Part shown: one piece after another, positions 42,087 to 51,209 of the stretch
Layout: each line of letters opens with the position of its first letter
How positions within the stretch are numbered: position 1 is the first letter of the stretch
Source of the DNA: RGIG5472 sp051867615
GTDB taxonomy: Bacteria; Bacillota; Clostridia; Oscillospirales; Oscillospiraceae
Reading direction: 5' to 3'
NCBI GenBank assembly: GCA_051867615.1
Contig: JBJDYU010000034.1
Location: 1 to 57,926, forward strand
DNA: 57,926 nucleotides
Translations under genes and position numbers: made by a program
The notes under the pieces: generated by a model
What the model was told of the DNA's origin: nothing
Database searches by the model: none
Seen by the model: the letters and a program-made list of their open reading frames with translations, nothing else

Positions 42087-43625
42087 TTATTCCTTGGAAA
42101 GTGTTTCCTCCGGCGTGTAGTGGGTCATGCGCCAGACCACCACCGCCAGCTCGTAGCGGCGGATGCCCGCGTCCGCGTTCAGGACCTGCTTACCGTCCTT
42201 CGCCATGCCCATCATGATGCCGGTATCATAGAGGGCCGTGGCCCAGGGGTCGTCCGCGTCGGCATAGGGCGTAGGCTCCTCCGAGGGCGTAAGCCCCATG
42301 GCCCGGGCCGCCAGCCGGGCCACCAGCAGACGGCTGGCCGGGGCCATCAGGTCGGCGATCTCGCTCTCCTCCGCGAGACCCTCCCGCAGCGCCAGCGTCT
42401 GGTAGCCGCTGAGGGCGCTGGCCCCCGTGGGCGCCTGCTCCGGATAGCCCGCCGCGAGCAGCACCAGCTTCAGCGCCGCGCCGCAGCTCACCGCGTCACC
42501 CGGACGGAAGCAGCCGTCGGCGTAGCCGCCCAGCACGCCGCCATCATACAGCTCCTTCACCTCGTCGTAGTACCACTGGTAGATGGACACATCCGCGAAG
42601 GGGCTTACAGACAGGTACCGGCGGTCCACCGTTCCCGTGGTCCAGACCGCCTGCACCGCCTTCGCGCCGCTGGGCCGGTCCGTGGGCAGCAGGCGCTGAC
42701 CGTCCTCCGTCTCCCAGGCGGCCAGCCGGTAGCCGGAGCGCTGGGCGGAGGGGAACTCGCCGTAGGGCTGGCCCTTCACATAGTACACAAGGGTGTCCTC
42801 CATGGAGCCCTTGCCCGGGTCAAAGCGGACATAGGTGAAGTCCACCGCCACGCCATTCGGATAGCTGGGCCCCGTGGGCTTCTGACCGCTGGCGGCCTCG
42901 ATCTCGGCCTCCAGCGCCTCGATCTCCGCGTCAAGCGCATCTATCTGCTCCGCCAGCGCCGCATCGTCCCCCTGGCTGTCCAGAAGCTGGGCCTCCAGCT
43001 CCTCCCGCTCCGCCAGAAGCGCCGCCAGCCGCTCGTCCTGTTCATCCGATGCATAATAGTAATTGTAATTGAACAGGCCGTAATCGCCGTAGAGGAAGAT
43101 CTTCGCCTCCTCGATGCGGCGGCGGGCCAGCCCCGGCAGCACCTTGCCCCCCGCGCGGCACCAGGAACCGAAGGCGTTCATGATCTGCAGATCGGTATAG
43201 TTCTCCGCCCCGGCGATGAGGTACTCGCTCAGGGTGTAGGTGGATTTCATCCAGGTGGTGCTGAGGTTGTGGGTAAAGCTCAGCAGCGCGTCGTACTGGT
43301 TCTGCGTCACGGTGATGCCGTACTTCGCAAGATAGTTATTCAGATATCCGGCATAGACCATGATATCCTCCAGCAGGAGCTTTTTGGCCTCCTCCCGGCT
43401 GATGCCCCCCGCGTACTGGCCGGCCTTAACTTGGGTGCCGAAGCCGACGTACCAGCGGCCGCCGGACTGGTGGGGCGTGGCGCGGAAGCCCTCCTGGTTC
43501 GCGATGAATTCCACGATGGCGTCGCTGGGCTCCCACGCGCTGCGGCGCGCCGGCTCCTCCGCCGCAAAGGCCGCGGCGGGAAAGAGCATGGCGAGGGCCA
43601 GCAGAACGCAAAGCAGTTTTTTCAC
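42087..43625 (-). CDS. SLH-anchored GH24-type lysozyme
   Basis: This 512-residue secreted protein starts at GTG 43625, where GGAGG lies 8 bases upstream and a signal peptide (KKLLCVLLALAMLF, then AFA) begins. Residues 35-180 are a phage-type (GH24) lysozyme with catalytic E45 in IANQEGFRA and the WYVGFGTQV strand. Residues about 200-260 are a coiled coil (LAALLAEREELEAQLLD). An InlB-type repeat (about 265-335) and SLH-like domains (345-512) follow. A phage-like catalytic domain on an SLH anchor suggests a domesticated wall hydrolase. No phage genes are adjacent. Confidence 0.86.
   Translation of the reverse strand: MKKLLCVLLALAMLFPAAAFAAEEPARRSAWEPSDAIVEFIANQEGFRATPHQSGGRWYVGFGTQVKAGQYAGGISREEAKKLLLEDIMVYAGYLNNYLAKYGITVTQNQYDALLSFTHNLSTTWMKSTYTLSEYLIAGAENYTDLQIMNAFGSWCRAGGKVLPGLARRRIEEAKIFLYGDYGLFNYNYYYASDEQDERLAALLAEREELEAQLLDSQGDDAALAEQIDALDAEIEALEAEIEAASGQKPTGPSYPNGVAVDFTYVRFDPGKGSMEDTLVYYVKGQPYGEFPSAQRSGYRLAAWETEDGQRLLPTDRPSGAKAVQAVWTTGTVDRRYLSVSPFADVSIYQWYYDEVKELYDGGVLGGYADGCFRPGDAVSCGAALKLVLLAAGYPEQAPTGASALSGYQTLALREGLAEESEIADLMAPASRLLVARLAARAMGLTPSEEPTPYADADDPWATALYDTGIMMGMAKDGKQVLNADAGIRRYELAVVVWRMTHYTPEETLSKE
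42435..42494 (-). repeat. Direct repeat copy 2 (SLH segment of GH24 gene)
   Basis: This is the partner of 41707-41766, with 59 of 60 bases identical. Confidence 0.9.
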
Positions 43626-43842
43626 TTCATTCGCCTCCTCAGTATGGTCATGGCGCCGCAGTACGCGGCGCTGAAAGCGCCAAAAAACAGGCGGAATGGA
43701 TGCTTTTGGAAATGAATACGGGTATGATACCAAATCTTTACCGTTTTGTAAACATTTTTTTATCGATGCCTGCCTCGCTTCTGCCCCAGCCGCCCCGCCG
43801 GGCCTGCCGATACTACAGTAGTGAAAATCGCTAAAGATTAGA

Positions 43843-43871
43843 TTGACTTTCCAGCCCCATAGGTATAGAAT
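43843..43871 (+). promoter_or_regulatory. Promoter of the opp-like operon
   Basis: TTGACT (43843-43848) and TAGAAT (43866-43871) are 17 bases apart, about 90 bases before the first permease gene. Confidence 0.7.
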
Positions 43872-43961
43872 GTGGATGAATCTGGTGTAGGCAAGGATGG
43901 TATGATATGACAGGGACAGCTCGCAGCTGCGCTTTGCCGCATCATAGGAAATGGTGAGATT

Positions 43962-45533
43962 ATGACAAAATATTTATTGAAGCGAATTCTGTACGGTGCA
44001 TTTTCAATCGTGGTGGTCGTGGCGCTGGTCATGGTCATGGTATACTCTTTGATGAACCGTGACCTGATCTTTGCAAACGACTCCAGCTATACCCACCAGA
44101 ACAACAACGCGCGAATAACTTACAAGTATCAGCGTTGGGAGGAGTATGGCTATCTGGACTATGTGTCCTATGCGGAGTACCTGCTCGCCCTCACCAACAG
44201 CGGTGAGATCGACGAGGCCACCAGAAGCGAGGCGGTCGCCATTGGCCGCACCGCTGACAAGGATTCGAGCGTAACGGCGAAGTACGTCAAGCAGTTCACC
44301 GAGTATTACGAGTCCCAGGGCTATTCCGTGATCCGCCTGGATGCCGTCCTCATGGGCGGAAAAAAGGTGGCGGACGGCGGCCAGCAGCAGCTCTTTGCGT
44401 GCAAGGACATTCCGCTGACGAGCCGGATGCTCTCCTACTTCTCCAATCTCATCAGCATCGACAACATCCACTACGTCAAGGAGGATGTGGGCGAGCGCGG
44501 GCTGACCTTTACCTGGTATGACCCGGTATACGGCGGCGAAAAGTTCTCTCCCGCCATCATCGGCAACGGCACGCAGCACAAGTATCTGCTGTATTGCGAC
44601 TCCAAGTTCCCCTACATCCACCAGAACATACTGTCCATCAACCTCGGTACATCCTACTCCGTCAACGCCGGTGTTGATGTGTTTACCACGATGACCCAGT
44701 CTCAGGGCTCCTATGTGAAGTCCATGGTCACCTATCCCACCGGGCTTGTGGAGTCCAGCGCGGACGACCTGCACTCCGCGGTCTACATGGCGGGCTCTCT
44801 GGCCTCCAGCAAGGTGTATCAGAACCGCTATGACGACGATTACACCGGCGTGAACACCATCAAGGGCGGAAAGTCCAAGATCGGTTACTCCTTCAGCATC
44901 GGCATCATCGCCATTGCGGGCGCTTACCTGATCGGCGTCCCCGTGGGTATCATGATGGCGCGCAAGAAGGATAAGCTGATCGATAAGCTGGGAACGATCT
45001 ACATCATCTTTATCATCGCCGTCCCCTCGCTGGCATACATTTTCATGTTCAAAGCATTGGGCAGCAAACTGGGCTTGCCGACGACCTTCAATGTGGAGTC
45101 GCCAACAAAGCTGATGTATGTGCTCCCCATCGTCTCCCTGGCGCTCCCGCAGGTGGCGAACCTGATGAAGTGGCTGCGCCGCTATATGATCGACCAGATG
45201 AACTCCGACTATGTCAAGTTCGCCCGGTCCGGCGGTCTGACGGAGGGAGAGATCTTCTCCCAGCACATCCTGAAAAACGCAGCCATCCCCATCATCCATG
45301 ATATTCCCGCCAGCGTCCTCTACGCACTGGTCGGCTCCATCATCACGGAGCGTGTGTACGTGGTCCCCGGTGCCGGTAATCTGCTGACCCAGGCGATCAA
45401 CAAATATGATAACGGCGTTATCATCGGCCTGACCCTTTTCTATGCGGCGCTGACCGTGGTTTCCATTATCATCGGAGACGTCCTGATGTCTCTCGTGGAT
45501 CCCCGGATCTCATTCTCAACGAAGGACAGGTGA
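43962..45533 (+). CDS. Oligopeptide ABC permease (OppB-like) with large ectodomain
   Basis: This 523-residue permease has a first transmembrane helix at residues 8-30. A soluble, Tyr/Ser-rich stretch of about 270 residues follows (TYKYQRWEEYGYLDYVSYAE to NTIKGGKSK), then the usual five helices. The coupling (EAA) loop reads YVKFARSGGLTEGEIFSQHILKNA. Typical OppB has about 310 residues, so the extra mass lies outside the membrane between helices 1 and 2, where it could meet the binding protein. The gene is first in an operon with the OppC, D and F-like genes, with six bases to the next. Confidence 0.87.
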   Translation: MTKYLLKRILYGAFSIVVVVALVMVMVYSLMNRDLIFANDSSYTHQNNNARITYKYQRWEEYGYLDYVSYAEYLLALTNSGEIDEATRSEAVAIGRTADKDSSVTAKYVKQFTEYYESQGYSVIRLDAVLMGGKKVADGGQQQLFACKDIPLTSRMLSYFSNLISIDNIHYVKEDVGERGLTFTWYDPVYGGEKFSPAIIGNGTQHKYLLYCDSKFPYIHQNILSINLGTSYSVNAGVDVFTTMTQSQGSYVKSMVTYPTGLVESSADDLHSAVYMAGSLASSKVYQNRYDDDYTGVNTIKGGKSKIGYSFSIGIIAIAGAYLIGVPVGIMMARKKDKLIDKLGTIYIIFIIAVPSLAYIFMFKALGSKLGLPTTFNVESPTKLMYVLPIVSLALPQVANLMKWLRRYMIDQMNSDYVKFARSGGLTEGEIFSQHILKNAAIPIIHDIPASVLYALVGSIITERVYVVPGAGNLLTQAINKYDNGVIIGLTLFYAALTVVSIIIGDVLMSLVDPRISFSTKDR

Positions 45534-45539
45534 GTATAT

Positions 45540-46508
45540 ATGGAGTATGATCTGAAGCAGTTAGGTCTGCCGGAAGAAGAACTGTTCGCAAGGGTAGACC
45601 ACAGCGATCTGGAATCGGAAAAGATCACCGCACCCCGCTATTCCTACTGGCATTCCGTATTCCGCGTATTTTTCAAGAAAAAGGTCAATATCATCATACT
45701 GTCGGTCCTGGTGCTGCTGATAGTGGTTGCGTATGTTTATCCCATGTTCTTCGAGTATGATAAATATGCCAACGTGCTGTCCTCCACGGCCAAGCACCTG
45801 AGCCCGTCGGCGGCTCTGAAGCAGCTGGGCTTCAGCATCCACTGGATCCTGGGTACCGGCGCAGCGGGCCAGTCCACGTTTGACGCGGTATGGTACGGCG
45901 CTCGCATCTCCCTTTCCCTGGCGTTCATCTGCGCAGCCATCAATATGACCATCGGCGTGATCATCGGCGCCCTCTGGGGCTTCTCCAAGCGCTTCGACAT
46001 GATCATGATGCAGGTTTACAACATCCTCGCGAACATCCCCTACATCCTGTTCATCTCCGTCATGGTCATGCTGTTTACGGCAAGCTTCTGGACGATGGTG
46101 CTGGCTCTGACGATCACCGGATGGCTCGGTATCGCCTACTTCCTGCGAACACAGGTGGTCATCATCCGCGACCGTGAGTACAACCTGGCATCCAAGTGTC
46201 TGGGCACCTCCACGTTCAAGATCGCCATGAAGAACATCCTGCCCTTCATGACCTCCATCATCGTGACGCTGCTGGCCACCGAGATCCCCTCCTACATATC
46301 TTATGAGGTGTTTCTGGCCTATATCGGCATGGGCCTTTCCGAAATGTCCCTCGGCCGCCTGATCTTCGAGGCGGAGAGCGCGATGCTGACGCCGGGCTGG
46401 GGCTTCGAGTTCTGGAGCCCGGTCATCGTGGCCTCCATCATCACGATCGTGCTGTACGTCGTGGGTCAGAACCTGGGTGACGCATCCGATCCCAGAACAC
46501 ATATGTGA
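45540..46508 (+). CDS. Oligopeptide ABC permease (OppC-like)
   Basis: This 322-residue DppC/OppC-type permease has an N-terminal cytoplasmic segment, a helix at about 45-65 (VNIIILSVLVLLIVVAYV) and five more helices. Its EAA loop is YNLASKCLGTSTFKIAMKNILPFM. It ends with the family-typical NLGDASDP. It pairs with the upstream OppB-like permease to form the channel. AGGTGAG lies before ATG 45540. Confidence 0.92.
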   Translation: MEYDLKQLGLPEEELFARVDHSDLESEKITAPRYSYWHSVFRVFFKKKVNIIILSVLVLLIVVAYVYPMFFEYDKYANVLSSTAKHLSPSAALKQLGFSIHWILGTGAAGQSTFDAVWYGARISLSLAFICAAINMTIGVIIGALWGFSKRFDMIMMQVYNILANIPYILFISVMVMLFTASFWTMVLALTITGWLGIAYFLRTQVVIIRDREYNLASKCLGTSTFKIAMKNILPFMTSIIVTLLATEIPSYISYEVFLAYIGMGLSEMSLGRLIFEAESAMLTPGWGFEFWSPVIVASIITIVLYVVGQNLGDASDPRTHM

Positions 46509-46560
46509 GAATGGCGCGGAATTGAGTAGCTGCTTTTCGCACAATACGAGGAGAATTTAG

Positions 46561-48309
46561 ATGGAGAACAAAAAAGTACTTTTATCTATTGAGGACCTTG
46601 ATGTAAAGTTCCGTGTGCGTGGAAGGATCCTCACCGCCATTCGTGGGATCTCGCTGGATATCTATGAGAATGAATCCATCGCCATCGTGGGCGAGTCCGG
46701 CTCCGGCAAATCCGTTTTTACCAAGACCTTTGCGGGTATGCTGGATTCCAACGGTTTCGTCAGCAACGGCAAGATCATCTTCCGGGATGAGGAGCTTTCC
46801 GACACCACCGTGCCGCTGAATTCGGTGGCCAAGCGCATGATCAAGAGCACGCTGGCGAAGCTCAACGAGTATTCCAAGCTGGAGTTCGGCGCGGATACCT
46901 ATAAGAAGCTGCTGGAGCTGGAAGCCGACCGCCGCAACCGCAGCGGACTGAACGCGGAGGAACAGGCGGAAGCGGACCGGGAGCTGAAGGAGCTGCAGGC
47001 CAGGCGGGCAGACGCCTACAACCTCAAGCAGACTCTGGACCCCTCCAAGGAGAAAGACCGGATCAAGGAGACCTCCAAAGAGATCAGGGAGCTGGATGAC
47101 CAGATCCGTGAGCTGAAGAAGAAAAACGAGCGTCTCGCCAAGGAGAAGCTGTCCGCGGCAGATCATGACACGGCGTACCTCCAGGAGTACAACAAGACGC
47201 ACAGCGAGCTTCAGACCCGTTACAACGAGGAGATCTCCCAGCAGATCTCTGAGGAAACGCGCCAGCGCAATGAGATCCTGGCAAAGGAGGTCTACCTGTC
47301 CGTCGGCCGTTATCACCTCTCCCAGCGCGTCAAGCTGCTTTCCCAGCTGCAGGAAGCGCTCCGCAAGGCCATGGAGATGGGCGTGGACCTGATGGACGAG
47401 GAGCAGAGGAACTCCGTTTTTGATACCGTGGCGTTCCGCGTTCAGTATCTGGACGAGACGCCGGAGGTTCTGCACGGCACCTGCGTGCTGAATCTGGCCA
47501 ACGTCAGGTACGCCAAGGACTGGAGCCAGATCCGCGGCGGCAAGATCGCCACGGTCTTCCAGGACCCCATGACCTCCCTGAACCCGATCCTGACCATCGG
47601 CAAGCAGATCACTTCCATCATCATCAAGCATCAGCACTGCACCGAATCCGAGGCGCGTGACCGCGCGCTGGAGCTGATGCGCAAGGTCGGTATCCCCAAC
47701 GCCGAAAAGCGTTTCGACGATTATCCCTTCCAGTATTCCGGCGGTATGCGGCAGCGTATCGTTATCGCCATCGCTCTTTCCTGCCAGCCCAAGATCCTGA
47801 TCTGCGACGAGCCTACCACGGCTCTGGACGTGACCATTCAGGCCCAGATCCTGAAGCTGATCAAGGACCTGCAGAAGGAGTTCGGCTACACCACCGTGTT
47901 TATCACGCACGACCTGGGCGTGGTCGCCAATATCGCGGACCGCGTCGCGGTGCTGTACGCAGGCCAGATCGTGGAGCTCGGAACTGTGGAGGACGTCTTC
48001 TATGACCCGCGGCATCCGTACACCTGGGCGCTGCTGTCCTCCCTGCCGCAGCTGGCGGAGAGAAATACCAAGCTGTATTCCATCACCGGCACGCCGCCTT
48101 CACTGTACAACAACATCGTGGGTGATGCTTTTGCACCGCGAAATCCGTACTGCCTGAAGATCGACACCATGCTGGAGCCGCCCATGTTCGCGGTGAGCGA
48201 TACGCACTTCGCGAAGACCTGGCTCCTGGAACCCCACGCACCGAAGATCACGAAACCGGAAGGCATTCAGAACATTCACGAGAAGCTTGTAAAAGCATTC
48301 AATATATAG
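46561..48309 (+). CDS. Oligopeptide ABC ATPase (OppD-like) with coiled-coil insertion
   Basis: This 582-residue ATPase has Walker A GESGSGKS (44-51) but the Q-loop FQDPMTSLNP only at about 333-342. About 235 residues rich in Glu, Lys, Arg and Leu (85-320) lie between them, predicted as long helices or a coiled coil. The signature YSGGMRQR, Walker B ILICDEPTTALDVT and the C-terminal oligopeptide/iron-sulfur region (NPYCLKIDTM) are intact. Typical OppD has 330-350 residues. The insertion lies in the lobe that normally contacts the permease or regulators. GAGGAG precedes ATG 46561. Confidence 0.9.
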   Translation: MENKKVLLSIEDLDVKFRVRGRILTAIRGISLDIYENESIAIVGESGSGKSVFTKTFAGMLDSNGFVSNGKIIFRDEELSDTTVPLNSVAKRMIKSTLAKLNEYSKLEFGADTYKKLLELEADRRNRSGLNAEEQAEADRELKELQARRADAYNLKQTLDPSKEKDRIKETSKEIRELDDQIRELKKKNERLAKEKLSAADHDTAYLQEYNKTHSELQTRYNEEISQQISEETRQRNEILAKEVYLSVGRYHLSQRVKLLSQLQEALRKAMEMGVDLMDEEQRNSVFDTVAFRVQYLDETPEVLHGTCVLNLANVRYAKDWSQIRGGKIATVFQDPMTSLNPILTIGKQITSIIIKHQHCTESEARDRALELMRKVGIPNAEKRFDDYPFQYSGGMRQRIVIAIALSCQPKILICDEPTTALDVTIQAQILKLIKDLQKEFGYTTVFITHDLGVVANIADRVAVLYAGQIVELGTVEDVFYDPRHPYTWALLSSLPQLAERNTKLYSITGTPPSLYNNIVGDAFAPRNPYCLKIDTMLEPPMFAVSDTHFAKTWLLEPHAPKITKPEGIQNIHEKLVKAFNI

Positions 48310-48322
48310 GGAGAGATCGATC

Positions 48323-49630
48323 GTGGCTAATAATCGAGATGAGAAAAATAAGACAGGGGTCACGCATTTGCCGGAACACGGTCCGCTGGACGAAAGCGGC
48401 AGAGAGGTCCTCCTGTCACTGAAGAATATCGATATCACCTTCGGAAAGGGCGACAGTGCGGTCAAGGCGGTACAGAATGCCTCTTTCGACATTCATAAGG
48501 GCGAGACGTTCTCCCTCGTGGGCGAGTCCGGTTCCGGCAAGACCACGATCGGCAGAGCCGTCATCCGCGTCAACCCGCTGGCCGGCGGCGAGATCTACTA
48601 CAAGGGCGTTCCGATCTCCGGCAAGATCCCCAAGTCGCTGGACCGCGAGGTCATCCGCAACATCCAGATGATCTTCCAGGATCCCGCCGCTTCCCTGAAC
48701 GAGCGCGCGACCGTGGATTACATCATTTCCGAGGGCCTGTACAATTTCCACCTGTATGAAAACGAAGCGGACCGTATCAAAAAGGTGGAAAACATGATCA
48801 ACGAGGTTGGCCTTCTGCCGGAGCATCTGACGAGATATCCCCATGAGTTCTCCGGCGGACAGCGCCAGCGTATCGGCGTGGCCCGCGCCATGGTCATGGA
48901 GCCGGAGCTTGTCATCGCCGACGAGCCCATCTCCGCGCTGGACGTTTCCATCCGCGCGCAGGTGCTGAATCTGCTGAAGAAGTTCCAGCGCGAGAAGCAG
49001 GTCACTTACCTGTTCATCGCCCACGACCTATCCATCGTGCGCTTCATCTCCGACCGCATCGGCGTCATTTACAAGGGCAGGATCGTGGAGGTCGCGGACG
49101 CAGAGGAGCTGTTCAATTACCCGCTGCATCCTTACACGCACTCCCTGATTTCGGCTATCCCCATCCCCGATCCCCAGCTGGAGAAGAACAAGGTGCTGTA
49201 TACCTACGATCCCTCCCAGCATGATTACAGCGAGGATAAGCCGGAGTTCGTCTGCATCGGTCACGACCACTATGTGTACGGCAACAAGAAGGAGATCGAG
49301 GAATACAAGGCGATCCGTGAACGGGGCGTGCCGGTAAAGACCATTACCATCGCGGATGGCACCCAGCCGGAAGCCGCCCAGACGGCGGAGCCGGTCATCA
49401 TTCCGGACAACGAGTATATCAAGACGCCGGTCCACGATACCGGCAGCCGCTGGTATACTTTCCTGTCCTTCCTGCTGCCGATCCTGGGCCTGATCGCGGC
49501 GGCCGCCTTTAAGCACAAGCGTTATATGCGCAATTATAAGGCGTGCAAGAAGGGCGCCATCGCCGGCTTTATCACCCTGGCGGCAGTGATCGTGCTGTTC
49601 CTGCTTTTGCTTCTTTTGTCGGTGGTCTGA
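48323..49630 (+). CDS. Oligopeptide ABC ATPase (OppF-like) with C-terminal membrane tail
   Basis: This 435-residue ATPase has Walker A GESGSGKTT, Q-loop FQDPAASLNE, signature FSGGQRQR and Walker B LVIADEPISALDVS. Unlike ordinary OppF (about 320 residues) it continues after the NBD with a linker and two hydrophobic segments (residues about 380-400 and 415-435). The ATPase would therefore be anchored in the membrane by its own C-terminus. GTG 48323 is used, with GGGAGAG upstream. It lies 13 bases after the OppD-like gene. Confidence 0.88.
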   Translation: MANNRDEKNKTGVTHLPEHGPLDESGREVLLSLKNIDITFGKGDSAVKAVQNASFDIHKGETFSLVGESGSGKTTIGRAVIRVNPLAGGEIYYKGVPISGKIPKSLDREVIRNIQMIFQDPAASLNERATVDYIISEGLYNFHLYENEADRIKKVENMINEVGLLPEHLTRYPHEFSGGQRQRIGVARAMVMEPELVIADEPISALDVSIRAQVLNLLKKFQREKQVTYLFIAHDLSIVRFISDRIGVIYKGRIVEVADAEELFNYPLHPYTHSLISAIPIPDPQLEKNKVLYTYDPSQHDYSEDKPEFVCIGHDHYVYGNKKEIEEYKAIRERGVPVKTITIADGTQPEAAQTAEPVIIPDNEYIKTPVHDTGSRWYTFLSFLLPILGLIAAAAFKHKRYMRNYKACKKGAIAGFITLAAVIVLFLLLLLLSVV

Positions 49631-49631
49631 T

Positions 49632-50906
49632 TTGAGCCGGCACGCCAGAGACAACCGGCCCAACCTGAAGCCGGTCACAAAAGTACAGCTGTCAGAGGAA
49701 CACGCCAGCGCGAAGCTGATCCTGGTGGCTCTGCTCATCGCCGTCGCGGCGATCGCCTTTGCTTACGCCGTTTCCTCGCTTGTGCGGGGCGATCCCGGCT
49801 GGACGGAGATCGAGGCGAGCAGCTCCGAAGCCAACTGCGGAAATGAGTTTGTGTTCCTGTATGAGCTTGGTGCGAGCGATATTTCCTCCACAGCGGAGAA
49901 AAAAGCCCTGACTCTGCTCTACACGGAAGCTGTCGAGCAGGCTTACAAGCTCTTTAACTACGACGCAGGCTTTGAGGGCGTCAACAACGTCTATACGCTG
50001 AACCAGCACCCCAACGAGGTACTGGAGGTGGACGAGGCGCTGTATGGCGCCTTTTCCCTGCTGCAAAGCTACGGCAACCGCAGCCTGTATATGGCTCCCA
50101 TCTATGCGCGGTATGACGATATGTTCTTCTGCAGCGACGATGTGCAGACCGTGGATTACGATCCGTACCAGAGCGACGAGGTGGCGGCGGAATATGCGGA
50201 GCTGGCCGCTTATGCGGCTGACCCGGCACAGGTGGATGTGCAGCTTTTGGGAAACGGAAAGGTAAAGCTCTTTGTCTCAGAGGAGTATCTCGCCTATGCC
50301 GGGGAAAACGGGATCGCGGGCTTCATCGACTTTTTCTGGATGAAAAACGCTTTCATCGTGGACTATCTGGCAGAGCGCCTGATTGCGGGCGGATACACCC
50401 ACGGGGCCCTGTCCAGCTACGACGGCTTTTCCAGAAATCTGGACGAGCGTGCTGTCACCTACTCCTTCAACCTCTATGACCGGGTAGGACAGGACATCTA
50501 CGACGTGGCCGCCATGGAATACAGCGGCAGCCGCAGCTTCGTGTACCTTCGGGATTATATGATGACGGAGCTGGACCGCTGGCACTACTACGAATTCTCG
50601 GATGGCGAGACCAGAACTCCCTATCTGGACATCCGGGACGGACGGTGCCGCAGCGCTTTGCCGGGTCTGGTGGCCTATTCCGCTGAGATGGGCTGCGCCC
50701 AGACGCTTCTGGAGGTCAGCCCCCTCTACATCGCGGACGAACTGGATGAGGAAGCGCTGACCGCCCTTGGCGGCAGCGGGGTCTATTCCGTCTACTGCAG
50801 GGACTACACCGTTTGTTATAACGACGGATCGCTGCAGCTGTCGGAGCTGTATGACAAAGAGGGCGTATGCTACACCGTCCTGTATCAGCCGGCTCCCGAA
50901 CAGTAA
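49632..50906 (+). CDS. Membrane-anchored protein with degenerate ApbE-like fold
   Basis: This 424-residue protein has one N-terminal transmembrane helix (about 27-50) and an extracytoplasmic domain. TTG 49632 lies 1 base after the OppF-like stop, so translation is probably coupled. The order LFNYDAGFEGVNNVYTLNQH, LEVDEALYGAFSLLQSYG, then MKNAFIVDYLAERLIAGGYTHGALSSYDGFSR follows that of ApbE FAD:protein FMN transferases. The conserved KG-x-A-x-D and GG-x-I-R segments are altered and the metal aspartates are not evident. I read it as an ApbE-fold protein without flavinylation activity, possibly an accessory of the transporter. The match is by eye only. Confidence 0.5.
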   Translation: MSRHARDNRPNLKPVTKVQLSEEHASAKLILVALLIAVAAIAFAYAVSSLVRGDPGWTEIEASSSEANCGNEFVFLYELGASDISSTAEKKALTLLYTEAVEQAYKLFNYDAGFEGVNNVYTLNQHPNEVLEVDEALYGAFSLLQSYGNRSLYMAPIYARYDDMFFCSDDVQTVDYDPYQSDEVAAEYAELAAYAADPAQVDVQLLGNGKVKLFVSEEYLAYAGENGIAGFIDFFWMKNAFIVDYLAERLIAGGYTHGALSSYDGFSRNLDERAVTYSFNLYDRVGQDIYDVAAMEYSGSRSFVYLRDYMMTELDRWHYYEFSDGETRTPYLDIRDGRCRSALPGLVAYSAEMGCAQTLLEVSPLYIADELDEEALTALGGSGVYSVYCRDYTVCYNDGSLQLSELYDKEGVCYTVLYQPAPEQ

Positions 50907-50960
50907 TGGCAGATCCGGGCTGCGCACACCGCGGCTTTTGATAAATATGGGGCCCAGCCC

Positions 50961-50989
50961 TTGACAAATTACCGCAATCTCGGTATAAT
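50961..50989 (+). promoter_or_regulatory. Consensus promoter of oppA-like gene
   Basis: TTGACA (50961-50966) and TATAAT (50984-50989) are exactly 17 bases apart: a full consensus, expected to be very strong. The start point is near 50996, giving a leader of about 215 bases. Confidence 0.92.
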
Positions 50990-51013
50990 GTGAAAAACTA
51001 ATCAATTAGGAGG

Positions 51014-51188
51014 GCAGACAAAAGAGTCGCAATACAGATTCTTTTGTCTGCTCTGCGCTTTGGGAGAAAAAGCAGGACGCATGTTTCGCCGGTTCTTGTC
51101 GCTACAGTGATTCTGGAAGAAAGATGTATTCGGCATGAGCGTATAAGAGCAGGCAAAGGGATCTGACAGAATTTCTTTGCCTGCTTTT
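51014..51188 (+). promoter_or_regulatory. Leader RNA with terminator and competing antiterminator
   Basis: Hairpin 1 is GCAGACAAAAGA (51014-51025) with TCTTTTGTCTGC (51040-51051). The terminator is AGCAGGCAAAG (51148-51158) with CTTTGCCTGCT (51175-51185) and a T-run. TTTTGTCTGCT (51042-51052) can instead pair with 51148-51158 over 11 positions, two of them G-U, which would prevent both hairpins. No T-box sequence is present. The effector is unknown. Confidence 0.7.
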
Positions 51189-51209
51189 AATATTAAAGGA
51201 GGATACGTT

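Noticed and set aside
51000..51209. T-box upstream of the oppA-like gene
   Set aside because: No GTGGNACC core or stem I features are present; only the metA leader has them.
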